64,000 nt of DNA from Rhodocollybia butyracea (lineage: Eukaryota > Basidiomycota > Agaricomycetes > Agaricales > Omphalotaceae): the NCBI GenBank assembly GCA_015501585.1, contig JADNRY010000165.1, positions 62,001 through 126,000 on the forward strand, given 5' to 3'. The position numbers and the translations under genes were made by a program. Positions 32,800-45,015 of this stretch are shown here, in pieces. The notes under the pieces were generated by a model that was given only the letters and a program-made list of their open reading frames with translations, searched no databases and was not told the origin of the DNA. Each line of letters opens with the position of its first letter. Position 1 is the first letter of the stretch.

Positions 32800-34100
32800 G
32801 TAGGAGGTTAGCTACCTGCTATCTCCTCTTTTTACGCTGTACACTCTTTACGGTCCCTCATTACCCTTATTACTCCCTGCCTACGAGTTTTTTACTATAC
32901 GTTTCTTACGCGTTCCTTACCTGTTCCTCTTCCACTCGGTCCTCACGTGGTCCTACGCGTTCCTTACTTGTCCGATGTCGTTGTGGAGAGCAGATGTGTG
33001 CGTGAGTTCTTGTGGGTTTTGATTGCTTTACTTTACCTTGATGTGTTTCTTATGATTACTTTTTTTCTTTTCTTTTTTTGATTGTGTGTTCTGAAACGTC
33101 TTTTTTCATTCTGTCGTTACCGATGTCGTCGTCAATGATACCATTGGGGTTGGCGTTGTAGTGAGTTGTGTGGGGTTGTTTTGATTCTCGTTGGGGGATG
33201 GAAGGATGGAAGAGTTGTTACCCCTGCTCTCGCATTTCACAGCACATCATTCACTCACCCCCAACCCTTGCTCCATCAATCTAATCGAACTCTACAACGA
33301 AAACTAAAAACTACCACGTTTATCAAAAGGCCTGGTTTGCCTATATTTCTGATATCCTATTTCTGATATCCTATTTCTGATATCCCGTATCCCATATTAT
33401 GGGTATTACCTTTTTATAATGTATATACCGATTCTGTCCTGCTCAACGTGTCTCAAATACTGATAAATGCAAAAAGAAGCCCGAATTAATCCTATTGTTG
33501 ATAGGCTTTGTACAGTTTTATTGATACCCGTTAAGATACGATTTAACTTGAACTAAGAGTGAAAACGTGAAAATGTGAGGATGTGAAAGCCGGAGTTGGG
33601 CTAGGATACGCTAGGATGTGCAAGGATGTGCGTTGGTTTTGGGGAAAGGTGCGATGAGGTGAGAAGAGTCTGTGTATTCTATATACTCCCTATACTCCCT
33701 ATATCCTCAACAGACCATGCTGGTAGACTCCACCGTTTCAAGGGCCCAAGATGGCCCGGGGTGCATGTGATCGAAAAGGAAAGGAAATCGCTCTTTAAAG
33801 TTCAAGGGACACAATTTGTGGGGCTGCCGTGGGGGAGCGAATTTTGCTGGTCCAGCTGGAGTGAAAAAAAGTTAAAACTCTCCTCTTAAGTAATGTGGTC
33901 TGACCGTCGACGCTGCGATGATCACCACCAAGGCAGGTGGCGGGGCGGGGGCGGTACTCCGACTGGTAACAGTTATATCTGTGCGTATGAAAGAATCGAA
34001 AAGATGAGCATCTTCGAAAGACAAGGAGTCGCGGAAAATGTCCCTTGATTCTACTTACCAGTCGGACTCGGAGTACCACACTACCACCAGACCTCGCTGA
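32800..34100 (+). repeat. 3' module, copy 6
   Basis: Directly follows the copy F stop codon, as in gene A. It is shortened in its first half and split near 33418-33515 by about 95 bases of other sequence before ttttattgatacccgttaag. The tail tgatcaccaccaaggcaggt matches copy 4. Confidence 0.75.
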
Positions 34101-34531
34101 TGATCATTGTATATCGAGGGTCAGATCACATTAGGGAGAGAGTTTTTTAGGTGATTTTCAGCATCACCAATCATGAGTCACACAATCTGGGACTATCTGG
34201 GATTATACTTGCTTAGTGTATGCGACGAGAAGTTTTCTGAAGAATTACAATCTGTTGCTAATTTCAAGCTAATTTGACGTCGGGGCGGCCTCAACCGAAT
34301 ATCACCCCGGTAAGCAGTTACTGAGGCAGTTTCAATGAGGCAGTTTCATTGTAAGGACACTCGGGGGGGTCTCCCGATATTTGCAATTTTTAGTCTGTCC
34401 TTATAAAACGCGAGCGGATCGATATGTTCCCGTCGTTCTGCCGGTCCAGTCCCCCGCACTCCCCCACTCAAATACAGCTTGCTGGTCAATCTGTATTCTT
34501 TTTTTTACTCTGGGCTTATAATTCCCAAAAC
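34101..34531. promoter_or_regulatory. 5' flank of P2
   Basis: Contains gtccttataaaacgcgag (TATAAA at about 34393-34398), 134-139 bases before the P2 ATG, and gcttgctggtcaatctgtat, which resembles the reverse complement of the leader of S1-S3 (ggccggcaagctgtac). S and P genes therefore share part of their leaders. Confidence 0.4.
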
Positions 34532-35818
34532 ATGCGTTCTACCACTCTTCTTCTTCTTTTTACGCTCCTAGTGGCAAGCTCCATACTTGCTGTGTTTCCG
34601 ATGCCAGTGCCAGGAGACAAGCCGGTAAACAGGTTTTTTTATATTGGTTCTACAGAATTAGGTTGACTTGAGTATTACAGCAAACGTCGAGTCGACCCGG
34701 TGTGGTACTTCCCAAGGCAGGACGCCTCTTCCGTCTGCGCCTCCTCCGTCTCGAAAGAGGCTACCAGAGTCCAAGCCAGAGTCCGAGCAAGAGTCCGAGC
34801 AGCCTGCTGCAAAGAAATTGAAAAATGAAGGGGTAAATCTTTTACTAGTTTACATGATTGTACTTTATAAGTTAACTGGTGTATTACAGCCGAAAGGTCA
34901 AGACGATACGGTACCTAGTCCTCCGTCTAAGCCGGACGAAGCGAGGACCAGGGGACCAGCGAGAGTGAAAGATTTCCCTGGCCCGGTAAATGTTTTATTG
35001 GGTTACATGATTGTACTACGCCTAATACATATTGCCAGCCAACGGGAAGGAAGGAAGGAAGGAAGTGAATTACTCGGCATGGTCCAAGATCTGAACGGGA
35101 ATCCTCATTTCCCGACTGAATCAGCCTTTACTGGGTGATAAGGATCTGAACGATAGCATCAGAACAACCCTCAGCATGGCTATCTTCAATAAAGGCTTCG
35201 GGTATATGGATGTCCGCCCGCTAAAACCAAAGTACACAGGTAGCTACGAGCCAGACATGATCGGCCCAACTCCGGAGATGGCATGGATCTACTTACAGTT
35301 CTTCAATTACAAACACGAAAACTTGGTGTGCACTGAGGCTAAGAAATGTTGGGTGTGGATAGCACAAGGTGACAGTTGTGAGTTTTTCGGTTTTGGATCT
35401 GATTTTCCTTCCGTTCCTCACGTATACTTTGTTAGATAGAACAAGGACTAGTAGAACCAAAAAGATCTCATTGAGGATCGTACCTCTGGTCTTGGAGGAG
35501 AAAGGCGAGGGTAAGGGGGGCAAGCGTAAGAGCAGCGAGGGTCAGAGCGGTGAGAAAAAGAGCGAGGAGAAGAGGGGTACGCCGTATGTTTGCATTGGCC
35601 AAGGCCCTCCAGAGACCTGGGAAAGGGATAAAGTATACGGCAGACCTGCTGAAAAAGAAGGGGAGAAAGATTTTGTGACGAAGGCAAAGCAGGATGAATG
35701 GGACAGGCTTTGGGATGAATTCAACGCACGATTTAATAATACAAACTTCGATCCGGGCGAGTATGCCTTGAAGGCCCTAAAAAAAGCTTCATCCGAAACG
35801 ACCACTCAGGCTCCCTAG
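34532..35818 (+). pseudogene. secreted-family member P2, full exon set but disrupted
   Basis: Exon 1 (34532-34624) is a signal peptide: MRSTTLLLLFTLLVASSILA then VFPMPVPGDKP. Exon 2 (34681-34832) is Ser/Glu/Lys-rich; its frame is offset by one base from exon 1. Exon 3 (34890-34985) is basic and Pro-rich. Exon 4 (from 35039) starts PTG, is broken by a 53-base insertion flanked by AACGGGAA repeats, then resumes ILISRLNQPLL ... AWIYLQFFNYKH with C-x5-C pair CTEAKKC to about 35379. The last exon (from about 35437) has a Lys/Gly/Glu-rich linker, YVCIGQG, VYGRPAEK and WDEFNARFNN, ending at TAG 35818. Introns have GTAAA or GTGAGT donors at the same places as in S genes. Likely a pseudogene unless exon 2 and the insertion are spliced differently. 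Confidence 0.7.
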
Positions 35819-36289
35819 GAATATCCGATGTGTTTCACTATTTTGCTATCCCCGTGTATGAAAATTATATCAGCTTTAGAGTAAACATATTTAACACATC
35901 TCGTAAATGTGCTTCCGTACGAAATTCTTTCATATCGGTGTACGTTCCTTCCCGTCTACTACTCTTCTTCAAACACCTGGCAGGCCACCAAAGCATCGCG
36001 CTTGGATTTCCTTTCCACCTTGTCGGCATCATCCATGCGCGCAAATCCATTATCATTATCAATATTGCTCACACAACGTTCATCTATGGCTAGTCACTGC
36101 CTGAGTCGCAACACGGTATGCATATATGCACATGCAACCTTGGGCCACTAGGTACTTGATCTCATTCAACATATGGGTAACCAGGAATCTGAGTCACGGC
36201 CCGAGTCCGAGTCCGAGTCCGAGTCAGTGAGAGTATTTGAGTGAATACCGTGATTCTGAAGAGCTGGGACATATGCGAGAGGGAGGGAT
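35819..36289. repeat. segment shared with the P1 3' flank, then unique sequence
   Basis: 35819-36005 repeats the P1 downstream region. After that comes unique sequence with four cgagtc hexamers in a row (36199-36222). No gene. Confidence 0.6.
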
Positions 36290-37460
36290 GTTTTACCTGA
36301 GCCGTGGCTTGCTCTCTTCATCTCCTGCTCTCGCATTTCACAATACTTCTCCCACTCGCTCATCGATCCACTTGAACTCCACATGAACTCCACAATGAAA
36401 ACCAAAAACTACCACTTTTATCAAAGGGCCTGGCTTGCCTATTTCCGATATCCCATATTATACTTTTTACACAGAATGTTATCCCAGGGTGTTACCTTCT
36501 ATAACGTATGTATATACAATTTATTGATATCCGTTAAGACTCAACTTAACTAAGAGTGAAAAACGTGAAAATGTGAAAGTTGTTGGAGTTGGGATCTGCA
36601 AGGATGCAATTGGTTTTGGGTAGAGGCGAGAAGAGGTGGGAAGAGTTTGCGTCCCTTACTGTCCCCTATGTATCGTCCACTACATCACTTTGTATGCGTT
36701 TTCATTCACTCCCCTGTGTTCTTCCTTCCTTGGTCCTACCCGCTCCTTAATCGCCGTTGTGTCGAGTGGATGTGGGCTTGTGTGTGTACTATGGGGAGTT
36801 ACGTGTGCGTGAGTTCTTGTGGGTTTCGTTTGCTTTACTTTTATTTGTTTCTTATGATCATTCTTTTTTTTGATTGCATATATGTGTTCCGAAGCATTTT
36901 TTTCATTATGCGATTCATCGTCGTCGTCAGGTGGTTGTGTGGTTGCAGTGGAGTTGTAAGTAGTATACATGGGGTGTTTTGATTCTCATTGGGGGATGGA
37001 AGATGGAAGAGCTGTTACCCCCACTTGATTGTTATTCTTTGGCCTTACCCCTCGCATCACATATCACAGTATGTTCCTCATCCCCTGCTTCCCATATTGA
37101 TCCCGTTGAAGACTTCGACGAAAACTAAAAATCACAACTTTTATCAAAGGCCTGGCTCAGGCTTGCCTAGTTCTTTTACTTTTGCAGAGAATGTTGCACC
37201 AGGGTCAAAGATTCACAGTTTGATACTTACTTACTTGTTACATTATGTACATATATATGTAAATCTATTGATATCTGTTACATAGTAAGAGTACAATATT
37301 TCAAAAATATTTAGCTTTGTATGAAGGTTGTGGTTTGGTGAAGAACGGCTCGTTATGTTTGTTAGCAGTAGATGAAAATAGTGTCACTGTTGTGTTGCTG
37401 CTATATCTACGTACTCACTGGTATACCAATACTGGAGACTACTTGACTACTTATTTGACT
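36290..37460 (+). repeat. 3' module, partial copies 7 and 8
   Basis: Two truncated modules in tandem: 36320-36640 (tatcaaagggcctggcttgc to ggttttgggtagaggcgaga) and 36640-37275 (from cttactgtcccc through cttgtgggtttcg to ctattgatatctgtta). From 37300 to 37460 the sequence matches the region just downstream of the UbiA genes (ggtgaagaacggctcgttat; cactggtataccaata). A UbiA gene should follow but is absent, and the TPR gene begins instead. Confidence 0.7.
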
Positions 37461-37567
37461 GTCTTGTACCTGTTTCCATTTTTTATGACCAATTTTCTGT
37501 CTGATTTTTCTTATGTTTCTTATTGACGTTGTCAACACTTCAAAAAGGAAAGTTAGGTAAAATATCA

Positions 37568-40273
37568 TTAGGGTATAGGGAGACAGAGAAAGGAGTAAGG
37601 CTTACCATTTCTGGATTTAGTTGGCGATTTAGCCACGGTAGTCAAGCTTTGAAGGCATTGTGTGTACTCCAACAGGTTTCCAATCAATTCAAATTGAATT
37701 CCGGCCTCTTTCAGCAGCTCAGTAGCATCATTGTAATCATTTTGCATCTTAGAAATATTGCCCAAGCTTCGGAGGCATTGTGCATAACCCGATTGGTTTC
37801 CAATTGTTTTAAATTGAATTTTGGCCTCTTTCAACAACTGTTTGGCATCATCATAATCATTTTGCATCTTGGAAATATTCCCCAAGCTTTGGAGGCATTG
37901 TGCAGAACCCAACTGCAATCCAATTGATTCAAATTGCATTTTGGCCTCTTTAAGCAGCTGTTTAGCATCATCATAAATTCATAATCATTTTGCATGATGC
38001 AAATATCTCCCATGCTTTGGAGGCACTGTGCAGAACCCAACTGGGATCCAATTGAATTGAAATGAATTTTAGCCTCTGTCAACAGCTGTTTGACATCATT
38101 GTAGTCATCTTGCATCCTGGATATTTCCCCCAGGCTGTGGAGGCATTGTGCATAACCCAACCAGTTACCAAGCATTTCAAATTGAATTTTGGCCTCTTTC
38201 AACAGCTGTTTGGCATCATCATAACTATTTTGCGCACTAGAAATAGTCCCCAAGCTTTGGAGGCATTGTGTAGAAGCCAGCGGGTGCCCAGGTGATTGAA
38301 ATTGAATTTTGGCCTCTTTCGGCAAATGTTTAGCATCATCGTAATCACTTTGCATCCTGCAAATATTCCCCAAGCTTTGAAGGCATTGCGCACAACCCAA
38401 CTGGGATCCAATTGACTCAAATCAAATTTTAGCCTCTCTCAGCAGCTGCTTGGCATCATTATAGTCATTTTTCATATTGGAAATATCCCCCAAGCTTTGG
38501 AGGCATTGTGCAGAGCCCAATTGGTTTCCGATTAGTTCAAATTGAATTTTGGCCTCTTCTAGCATCTGTTTGGCACCAACATAATCATTTTTGCATGCTT
38601 GAAAATATCTCCCAAGCTTCGTAGGCACTGTGCAGAACCCAACTGGGATCCAATTGATTCGGATTGTTTCTTTGGCCTCTTTCAACAGCTGTCTGGCATC
38701 ATTATAATCATTTTTCATTTTAGAAATATTCCCCAAGCTTCGGAGGCATTGTGCAGAACCCAACTCTGATCCAATTGATTCAAATTGCATTTTGGCCTCT
38801 TCCAGTAGCTGTTTAGCATCATCAAAATCATTTTGTATCCTGGAAATATCCCCCAAGCTTTGGAGGCATTGTGCAGAACCCCGCCGGTTACCAATTGATT
38901 CAAATTGCATTTTAGCCTCTTTCAGCAGCTGTTTGGCATCAGCATAATTATTTTGTGCACTGGAAATATGTGCCATCCTTTGGAGGCATTGTGCAGAACC
39001 CAACTGGTGTCCAAATGACTCGAACTCTGCTTTGGCCTCTATCAATAGTTGTTTGGCATCATCATATTTATCTTGTATCCAGGCAATCTCACATAATCTT
39101 TGGAGGCACTGTGCATTTGTCTTACTTTTTCGGTCCCTGTTGATAAGCTCATTGAATATTCCTTCCCTTCTCATAATTGATTGGATTGTTTCAATCTCTG
39201 ATACTGCTCCTTCATAAGCTGCCAACCATCTCAATGCCTCTTCCTTCCTAAACCTGAGTTTGATTTCTTCCTCAAATGTTTCATCCCACTCCTGCGTTAA
39301 TGCGGCATCAATCAAACTTACGGTCATGGAAAAGAACCAGGCTCGTATGCTCCAACAATTGCCGAAGAGCATTCAAATATCTTCTGTCTGTTTCCTTGGC
39401 CAGCTGGACTCCAAAAACCTTTGTAATGTTTGGCATATGCATTTCAAGCACCTTTTGGTCCTTACCATCGGTCCCATGATCATATGTAGATAGTAGTCTC
39501 CCAGTTGCATTAAATGAATGGTGCTGGCCGGGTATCACAACAGTAAATGTTCACGGATTGGTGATAGCATCCTCAATGCTTCATTCTGTTGATACACCAA
39601 GGCTGAGTTGATCATTGCAACCACTGAGTGTATATTTTGCCCCGGGACAAACTCTTGGATATTCTTCTGCCAAAAGGGTATGCCACTTGGAAGGAAAGAT
39701 ATTGTTGCTAGGAGATCTCGAAAGTCCATGTTTTGTCTTTCAAGCAGTTGAACAGACAAGTCCACAGACACAGCAACACTAGTTAACCTAGTTTGATGTG
39801 GGCCACATTCTAACACTGCTGTTTTTGTCTGCTTCCATTGTTTGATCAAAGGTTCTAAGCTTAGATGTTTTTGGATGAGGCTAGAAGTCTCTGAGAGAAT
39901 CTCACAAGGAATAAAATAAATCTTATCCCTAAAGTATCCTTGAACACTTAGATTCTTCATGATGTGCAAAGCAAGAGCTGTTTTGCCTATTCCTCCTGCT
40001 CCTAAGATGGCTAGATGGACATTTGATTCCTGAGTCAATTTAGTAACCGCCTCAGTGACCAAGTGATCTCTGCCAGTAAATACTGTGGGAGCACTGGGTG
40101 TGAACAACTTGATAATCCTAGATGGAATCAAATGAATACAGGGCCCAGTCATAATGGACCACTTACTCGTAGGCTTCACGGACACCTTTCTTCTTTAAAT
40201 TTAAACTACCAGAATCGATAACTTGAATGAACTGGGAGTTGGTGATAGTGAAATCCCGAGAGCAACTAAACAT
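37568..40273 (-). pseudogene. NB-ARC-TPR NLR gene, degraded
   Basis: Start 40273 (MFSCSRDFTITNSQFIQVI). A GTAAGT...TCTAG intron (about 40170-40118) joins it to the NB-ARC part, which begins with PTVFTGRDHLVTEAVTKL and has Walker A GAGGIGKTALA. Right after SLEPL the protein jumps to KQWKQTKTAVL, so about 100 or more residues with Walker B and the sensor region are missing. A winged-helix-like part (ISFLPSGIPFWQKNIQEF) follows, then a stop near 39538, a frame change at 39473-39475 (short G run) and another near 39330. The rest is about 13 TPR-like repeats of 40 residues. A stop at 38422-38424 and an insertion near 37980 break the repeats. Non-functional as an ATPase switch unless expressed as a decoy or domain fragment. 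Confidence 0.85.
37640..39120 (-). repeat. 120-bp tandem array encoding TPR-like repeats
   Basis: About 13 units of 40 codons with consensus SAQCLQSLGDISRMQNDYDD followed by AKQLLKEAKIQFESIGNQLG. Identity between units is high at DNA level, which suggests ongoing homogenisation by unequal exchange. The fifth unit carries three single-base insertions that together restore frame. Confidence 0.9.
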
Positions 40274-41439
40274 CGACACTGGACTAGTGATTGTTAATGA
40301 TGGTTTAGGTTCAAGAGGCAATTCTCCCAAGTGCCTGGCACCTGACATTGGGCTCTAGCACATGCACACCAAAAGTACAAAAAAAATTCCCAAGGGTGAA
40401 ACAAGAGTGAAAAATGCTGATCCAACCAAAAAAAATCACTTGGTATTGAATGCTTGAGTGAAAGCTCTTCATTCAGTGTACTTAGTCTCGCGAGCCAGAA
40501 TCCACGAGAGTGAAGAAAAATTCTCCACTCCAGGGGTAGGGGTCGCAGGATAGCCTCAAAGTTTGAAAAAAAAAAAAAAGATTGCCGGGCTAACCGAGAG
40601 GTCATGCGATCACGTCTCATCACGTATCTACAGCATCACTCGACGCGTTTGTTTACTTATTCACTTCCGTTCATCATCGCATAGCAAGCTACGCGCCAAC
40701 CATTGGCGGCCGGCTCTCCTGATAACATTACATCTTTGATTGATCCCCTCACATCCTGGATGAGGGCTCTGTAACATGCTCCAACTGAGAATGTTATCCC
40801 AATGAATATTTTGCTTCCATACCTTCGTGATTTCGGGTTTGGCGATCAAGGAATCGGCCTCATTCTCGCTCCACAGTAAGTTGTACAGCCCAATCTAAGA
40901 TTGCATTCCGAGTTGTATTCTGATGGGGCGAGTTGAATACTGAAGTAGAAAGGAGTCGTAAGGCTGAAGATGGTAGTGCATATCAAGGACTCAATGAAAA
41001 ACTGAGGAGACTCCATCCTACCATCTGAGTATAACATTTGGGATTTTGGATGGTAATAGATGAGCTCAATGATGGAAAAGTGGGTCTTCCTCCTGATTTT
41101 TGCTCGTGGTACCTTAGACCTAGGAAATTTGATATTTTCTTCGATATAGCTGAGAGTTATGAAGTATAGTTTTGGTCTGAAAAACCACAAAGAGAAATGC
41201 ACTGAGTCCCGTAAAACCAGCAATGTAGATACAGTTGAATATCACGATAAACTTGGCTTCTAGTCCTAGGTCCTGTGGCCATCGAAACTGACCGTGCGAT
41301 TTACGCGTACCTTGCCCTTTTTGTCCTTTTTCTGAGTCCTCGGATACACTCCATAAAATAGTCCACGTGAAAACTCTATTTCAATCTCAGTAGTACGCGA
41401 TTTGGGCTCGGTATAGTAGTAGCGTGTAAAACAAGACTA
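40274..41439. other. no gene recognised
   Basis: Upstream region of the TPR gene. A minus-strand ORF at 40846-41223 is open but unrecognised. There is an A-run at 40567-40579. Confidence 0.4.
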
Positions 41440-43157
41440 GCCTGGTTTAAACTAGAGGGATGAAGTAGAAATTTGGTTAAACCACTGTTAAGCAGTCAAA
41501 CCATAATTTAATGGTTAAACCTGTTTAAACTGTGGGTAGATGAGTTAAAAATTATGTTTACTGTGGTTAAACTGAGATAAACCTGGTTTAACCTGGTTTA
41601 ACCAGAGAATTAATACACATTTCAGCTCTTAGTTAAGATACTGTAGTAGTGGTGAGTACCCATGAGGAGTGTATGGATTGTAGACAATTGACGGAGATTT
41701 TTAATTTCCTTTTTGGCATATTAAGCAATGTCGAAGGCAGCTCTCGTTAGGGTTAGCACTTCGCCTAACATTAGAGAGCTGTCTGAGACATGCCAAACCT
41801 GGGGAGCACTGATACGGCCCAGAATTGTTTGGGCATAAACATGCAGTATATGCGTGTTTTTGGCACCAAGTCATGCTGTATTAGACATATGCACTGTACA
41901 AAGTATTCCAGAATCCGCCGTTACCGCACGGCATCATTAAAAGACACAGATGTTAATTGTTGATGACATCAAAACTGAGTCTCGGCAACAGAACACAGTT
42001 GTAATCAATGATAGTGCAAAGAATACTGAAACCCACCACAAATATGACTTATATTCAGACTATTGAAGCGATCCAAAGGGTATCTTATTACAACTAGAAG
42101 ACTACTAGACAGAAGGAACAAGTATCAACGTTAAACGGTCCAAGTGGGACTTCCCATCAGAAATTGATGTGAGGAGATTAATGTATCGCCGACCCCGAGG
42201 AGATTGATGCGAGGAGATTGATGTGCCGAGGTTCCGGGATCATATCAAGATCATGCCGCGGCGTCCCGCAGATTTAAGACAGCGCGTGAAATAAATATTT
42301 CATGAGCTGTTTATTGAATAACAAGAGCATATGTACTCCCACACAACTCATATGGTGTATTTACACTGTGATATTGAAATACAGTATATAAGAAGGTGTT
42401 CCAGACGAAATGGAGGCAAGCACTTTCCTCCCCCCATTCCTGTTACAGGGTTGGTGTGGTTGGTTTGTGTCTTCTAGTGACAAGTGCACATTAAACAAGA
42501 GTACAAGTTAAATGAAATAAGAAAGTATAAAGAAAGAAAACCAAAGTCCTCAGTAACTACCTTATGCTCCAGAAAGTTAATAGCAGTGAGAGTGTTGTGA
42601 GTAGCGCATACTCTCTCTGCATCATATGTACTTGCAATAAGAATTCTGATTTGTTCAATGATAACCCCCTTGAACTCATGTTAGTCTTTGGTGTGTGTTG
42701 GTGTTGGTGTGAGGTATTCAGCTTCATAGTAGCATTTTATGCATAGCCCAGAGTCGGCATATCAGCACTTAGTTAGGGGTTAGGGTTAGGGGTTAGGTTT
42801 AGGGTTTAGGTTTAGGGTTTAGGTTTAGGGTTAGGGTTGAGAATATATATGGGGTGCAGGGCTTGCCCCTGCTATTCTGGGGACTAAAAAGGAAACCTGA
42901 AATCTCCGTGACCTGTCTACAATCCATAAACTTTTCATGGGTACTCATCACTACTACAGTATGTTAATCAAGTAATAAAATGTAGATTCAAATGCACTTC
43001 AAGGTTAAACCAGGTTTATATCAGTTTAACCAGGTTAAACCCAGTTTAACCAGGTTAAACTCAATTTTTAACTCATTCAACCTGGTTTAACTGTAGCTTG
43101 AGTGCTTTACAATGGTTTAACCAGATTTCTACTTTATGTCTCTGGTTTAAACCAGGC
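41440..43157. mobile_element. 1.7-kb long-TIR element, non-autonomous
   Basis: Ends GCCTGGTTTAAAC ... GTTTAAACCAGGC, with TA on both outer sides (41438-41439 and 43158-43159). The inverted repeats extend at least 280 bases on each side with scattered differences and include repeated ggtttaaacc motifs and a shared tactgtagtagtgrtgagta block (41640s and 42960s). The middle has no transposase frame. A telomere-like tract lies at 42774-42838. The TA flank suggests a Tc1/mariner or similar superfamily. Confidence 0.85.
42774..42838 (+). repeat. telomere-like TTAGGG/TTTAGGG tract
   Basis: Nine or so units mixing TTAGGG, TTAGGGG and TTTAGGG, lying inside the long-TIR element near its right arm. Variant units suggest an old tract or slippage. 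Confidence 0.85.
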
Positions 43158-43786
43158 TAATCGGGTTACTGGTAGCGTGTGTCACATAGAAGTGGGAGTG
43201 ACAGCATTAAGTACATGAGTGGTGCGCATGTTGCAGAGCTGTATACTGAGAAAAAGGAGATGCTGTGGGAAGATATGGGAGGTAATATGGGCTGGAAGGA
43301 GTGTAGTGTGGCTGAAGTGGGCTTGGAAGAGCAGGATGGGTAATTGAGCGAGGAAGAGACATAAAGGGACCAGGCTTCACGGGAACTGTTCAAAACCTTG
43401 AAGTTTAAAGCAAATAGGACTCAAAGTGAGGCATAAGTCATAATTCACGACTTATGCTACATGTTCTCTGGACTGTTACAGGAAGATCCTTGCCCATCGC
43501 CTTCTTGACCTTGAGATTCGGCGCATTCGTGTGTATCTGGCTCTCGATCAACGGATTCACACGTTTGATTAGCGATAAAGGGATTATTAATTCCGATTTC
43601 AGTAAATTTATTGCTGACCATGATGAAGTCGCGTTCAATCCAATAATCAGACGCGACGTGAGAGACGTGAGGGAAGAACAAAAAAATTACGCAATAGGCG
43701 CCTCGGCCGTTGGGCGTCCATCAGATTTTTCACTCTCCTTTGTGCGTCTTAGACTACATCCAGTGCATTTTCACTAATAGTACCAA

Positions 43787-45015
43787 GTGATTCAGCTGCA
43801 GTTCCTCGTTATCGATATCCAAGCCGGCGATGTGCTCCATTCCTTGCAACATTCCCCACTGGCCCGTCTTCACCGCAACATACGCTGCTCCTTCCACCGG
43901 CGTTCCCACCTCACTAGCGGTGTATCTGCTCACAAAACGCCCGCGGGTCCCATGCATTCCACTACGCAAATGACAAAGATGAAGAGATGCCGCCTATCTT
44001 TGAACGCGCGTTACAGTTCTACATGTTTGGAAGCGGCGTTGGGTTGGGCGCAGGCACCAGTACAAGGTCAGTTGCTAGTGGATTGGGTGGGAATATGAAC
44101 ATCTGGATGTCTACCCTCAACGTTCAACGTTCAACTATAGCAATAGCTCTGGCGTGCAGGATGCCTCGCGCCTCTCCCGCTTTGAGGAGGTATATGGATG
44201 TGGGTTTGCTGTTGAAGGACCTGAGCATGCCGCCCAGGAAGCATACGCGTATACGCCACGTGAACCGTCTCCTGGATATTCTTCTCCTACCTATCCTGTA
44301 TCACCCCCGTCGTTCCCAGCTGCACTCTCTACCTCGTCCTACTGCGTTCCCTACTGTGTATGCCCCGTCGCAGTCTCTGATCGTGACGGATGTCGCGCGC
44401 GCTGAAGGGGGTGCGATGTCCCCGATGCAGAGGCTGGGCTGAGTGCAGATGATATCAAGAGGACGATTTCAATCAGTATGCGGAGTGCGAGTCTGAATGG
44501 GAGCGTAGGCAAGACGAGCTTTGAGAGTACTAGTGAGTTTGAGGATGTTGTGCCTGCGTTGACGCGTGACGAGCGAGTTTTCGGCTCCCTTTTGACCGTT
44601 TTTGCCTTCATTTCCGATTTCCGTCTCTTTCGTCTTGTTCTACTGTTTTTCACCTGACTTTTCTGACCTCCCTCCAGTGATGCGCGCCCAAGGACACCAC
44701 AAAACCACCATGCCCATGCGGCTTCAGCGGCGTTTGCCGCTGGCGCGAGCAAGACGCTCTTCACTGCGTCGGCTAGCCGGTATCAGAATTCCTTCACTTC
44801 CACCATTCCTTCCAATGGCTCCGCCGCCTCCTCCCTTAACATCAACTCCTCCGCATCCACCAAAGACAAAGACGACGGCTCCGTCTTCACGGCATGGCCC
44901 CACCCAAGGACGGCTCGAGCCCCGATGACATGCTGCATGCGTATGTGGAGCGTAAGGCTGGGAAAGGGAGAGGGAGAGGGATGGGAGTGATAGTGGGTAT
45001 GGACAGGCTATGTGA
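43787..45015 (+). pseudogene. gene A copy H, strongly degraded
   Basis: Pieces of all parts of gene A are visible in order: the stem of the outer domain (DIQAGD...), the MPPI/ERAxQFYM and SGVGLGAGT region, EEVYGCGFAVEGPEH, PSPGYSSPTYPVSPP, IVTDVARAEGGAMSP, ADDIK, and the last exon (FAAGAS, SSPDDMLHAY). Frames change repeatedly and large parts, including the membrane helix, are missing. The most diverged of the copies. Confidence 0.85.

Noticed and set aside
37640..39120. possible CRISPR-like or satellite array
   Set aside because: Units of 120 bp have no spacers and encode TPR-like repeats in frame.
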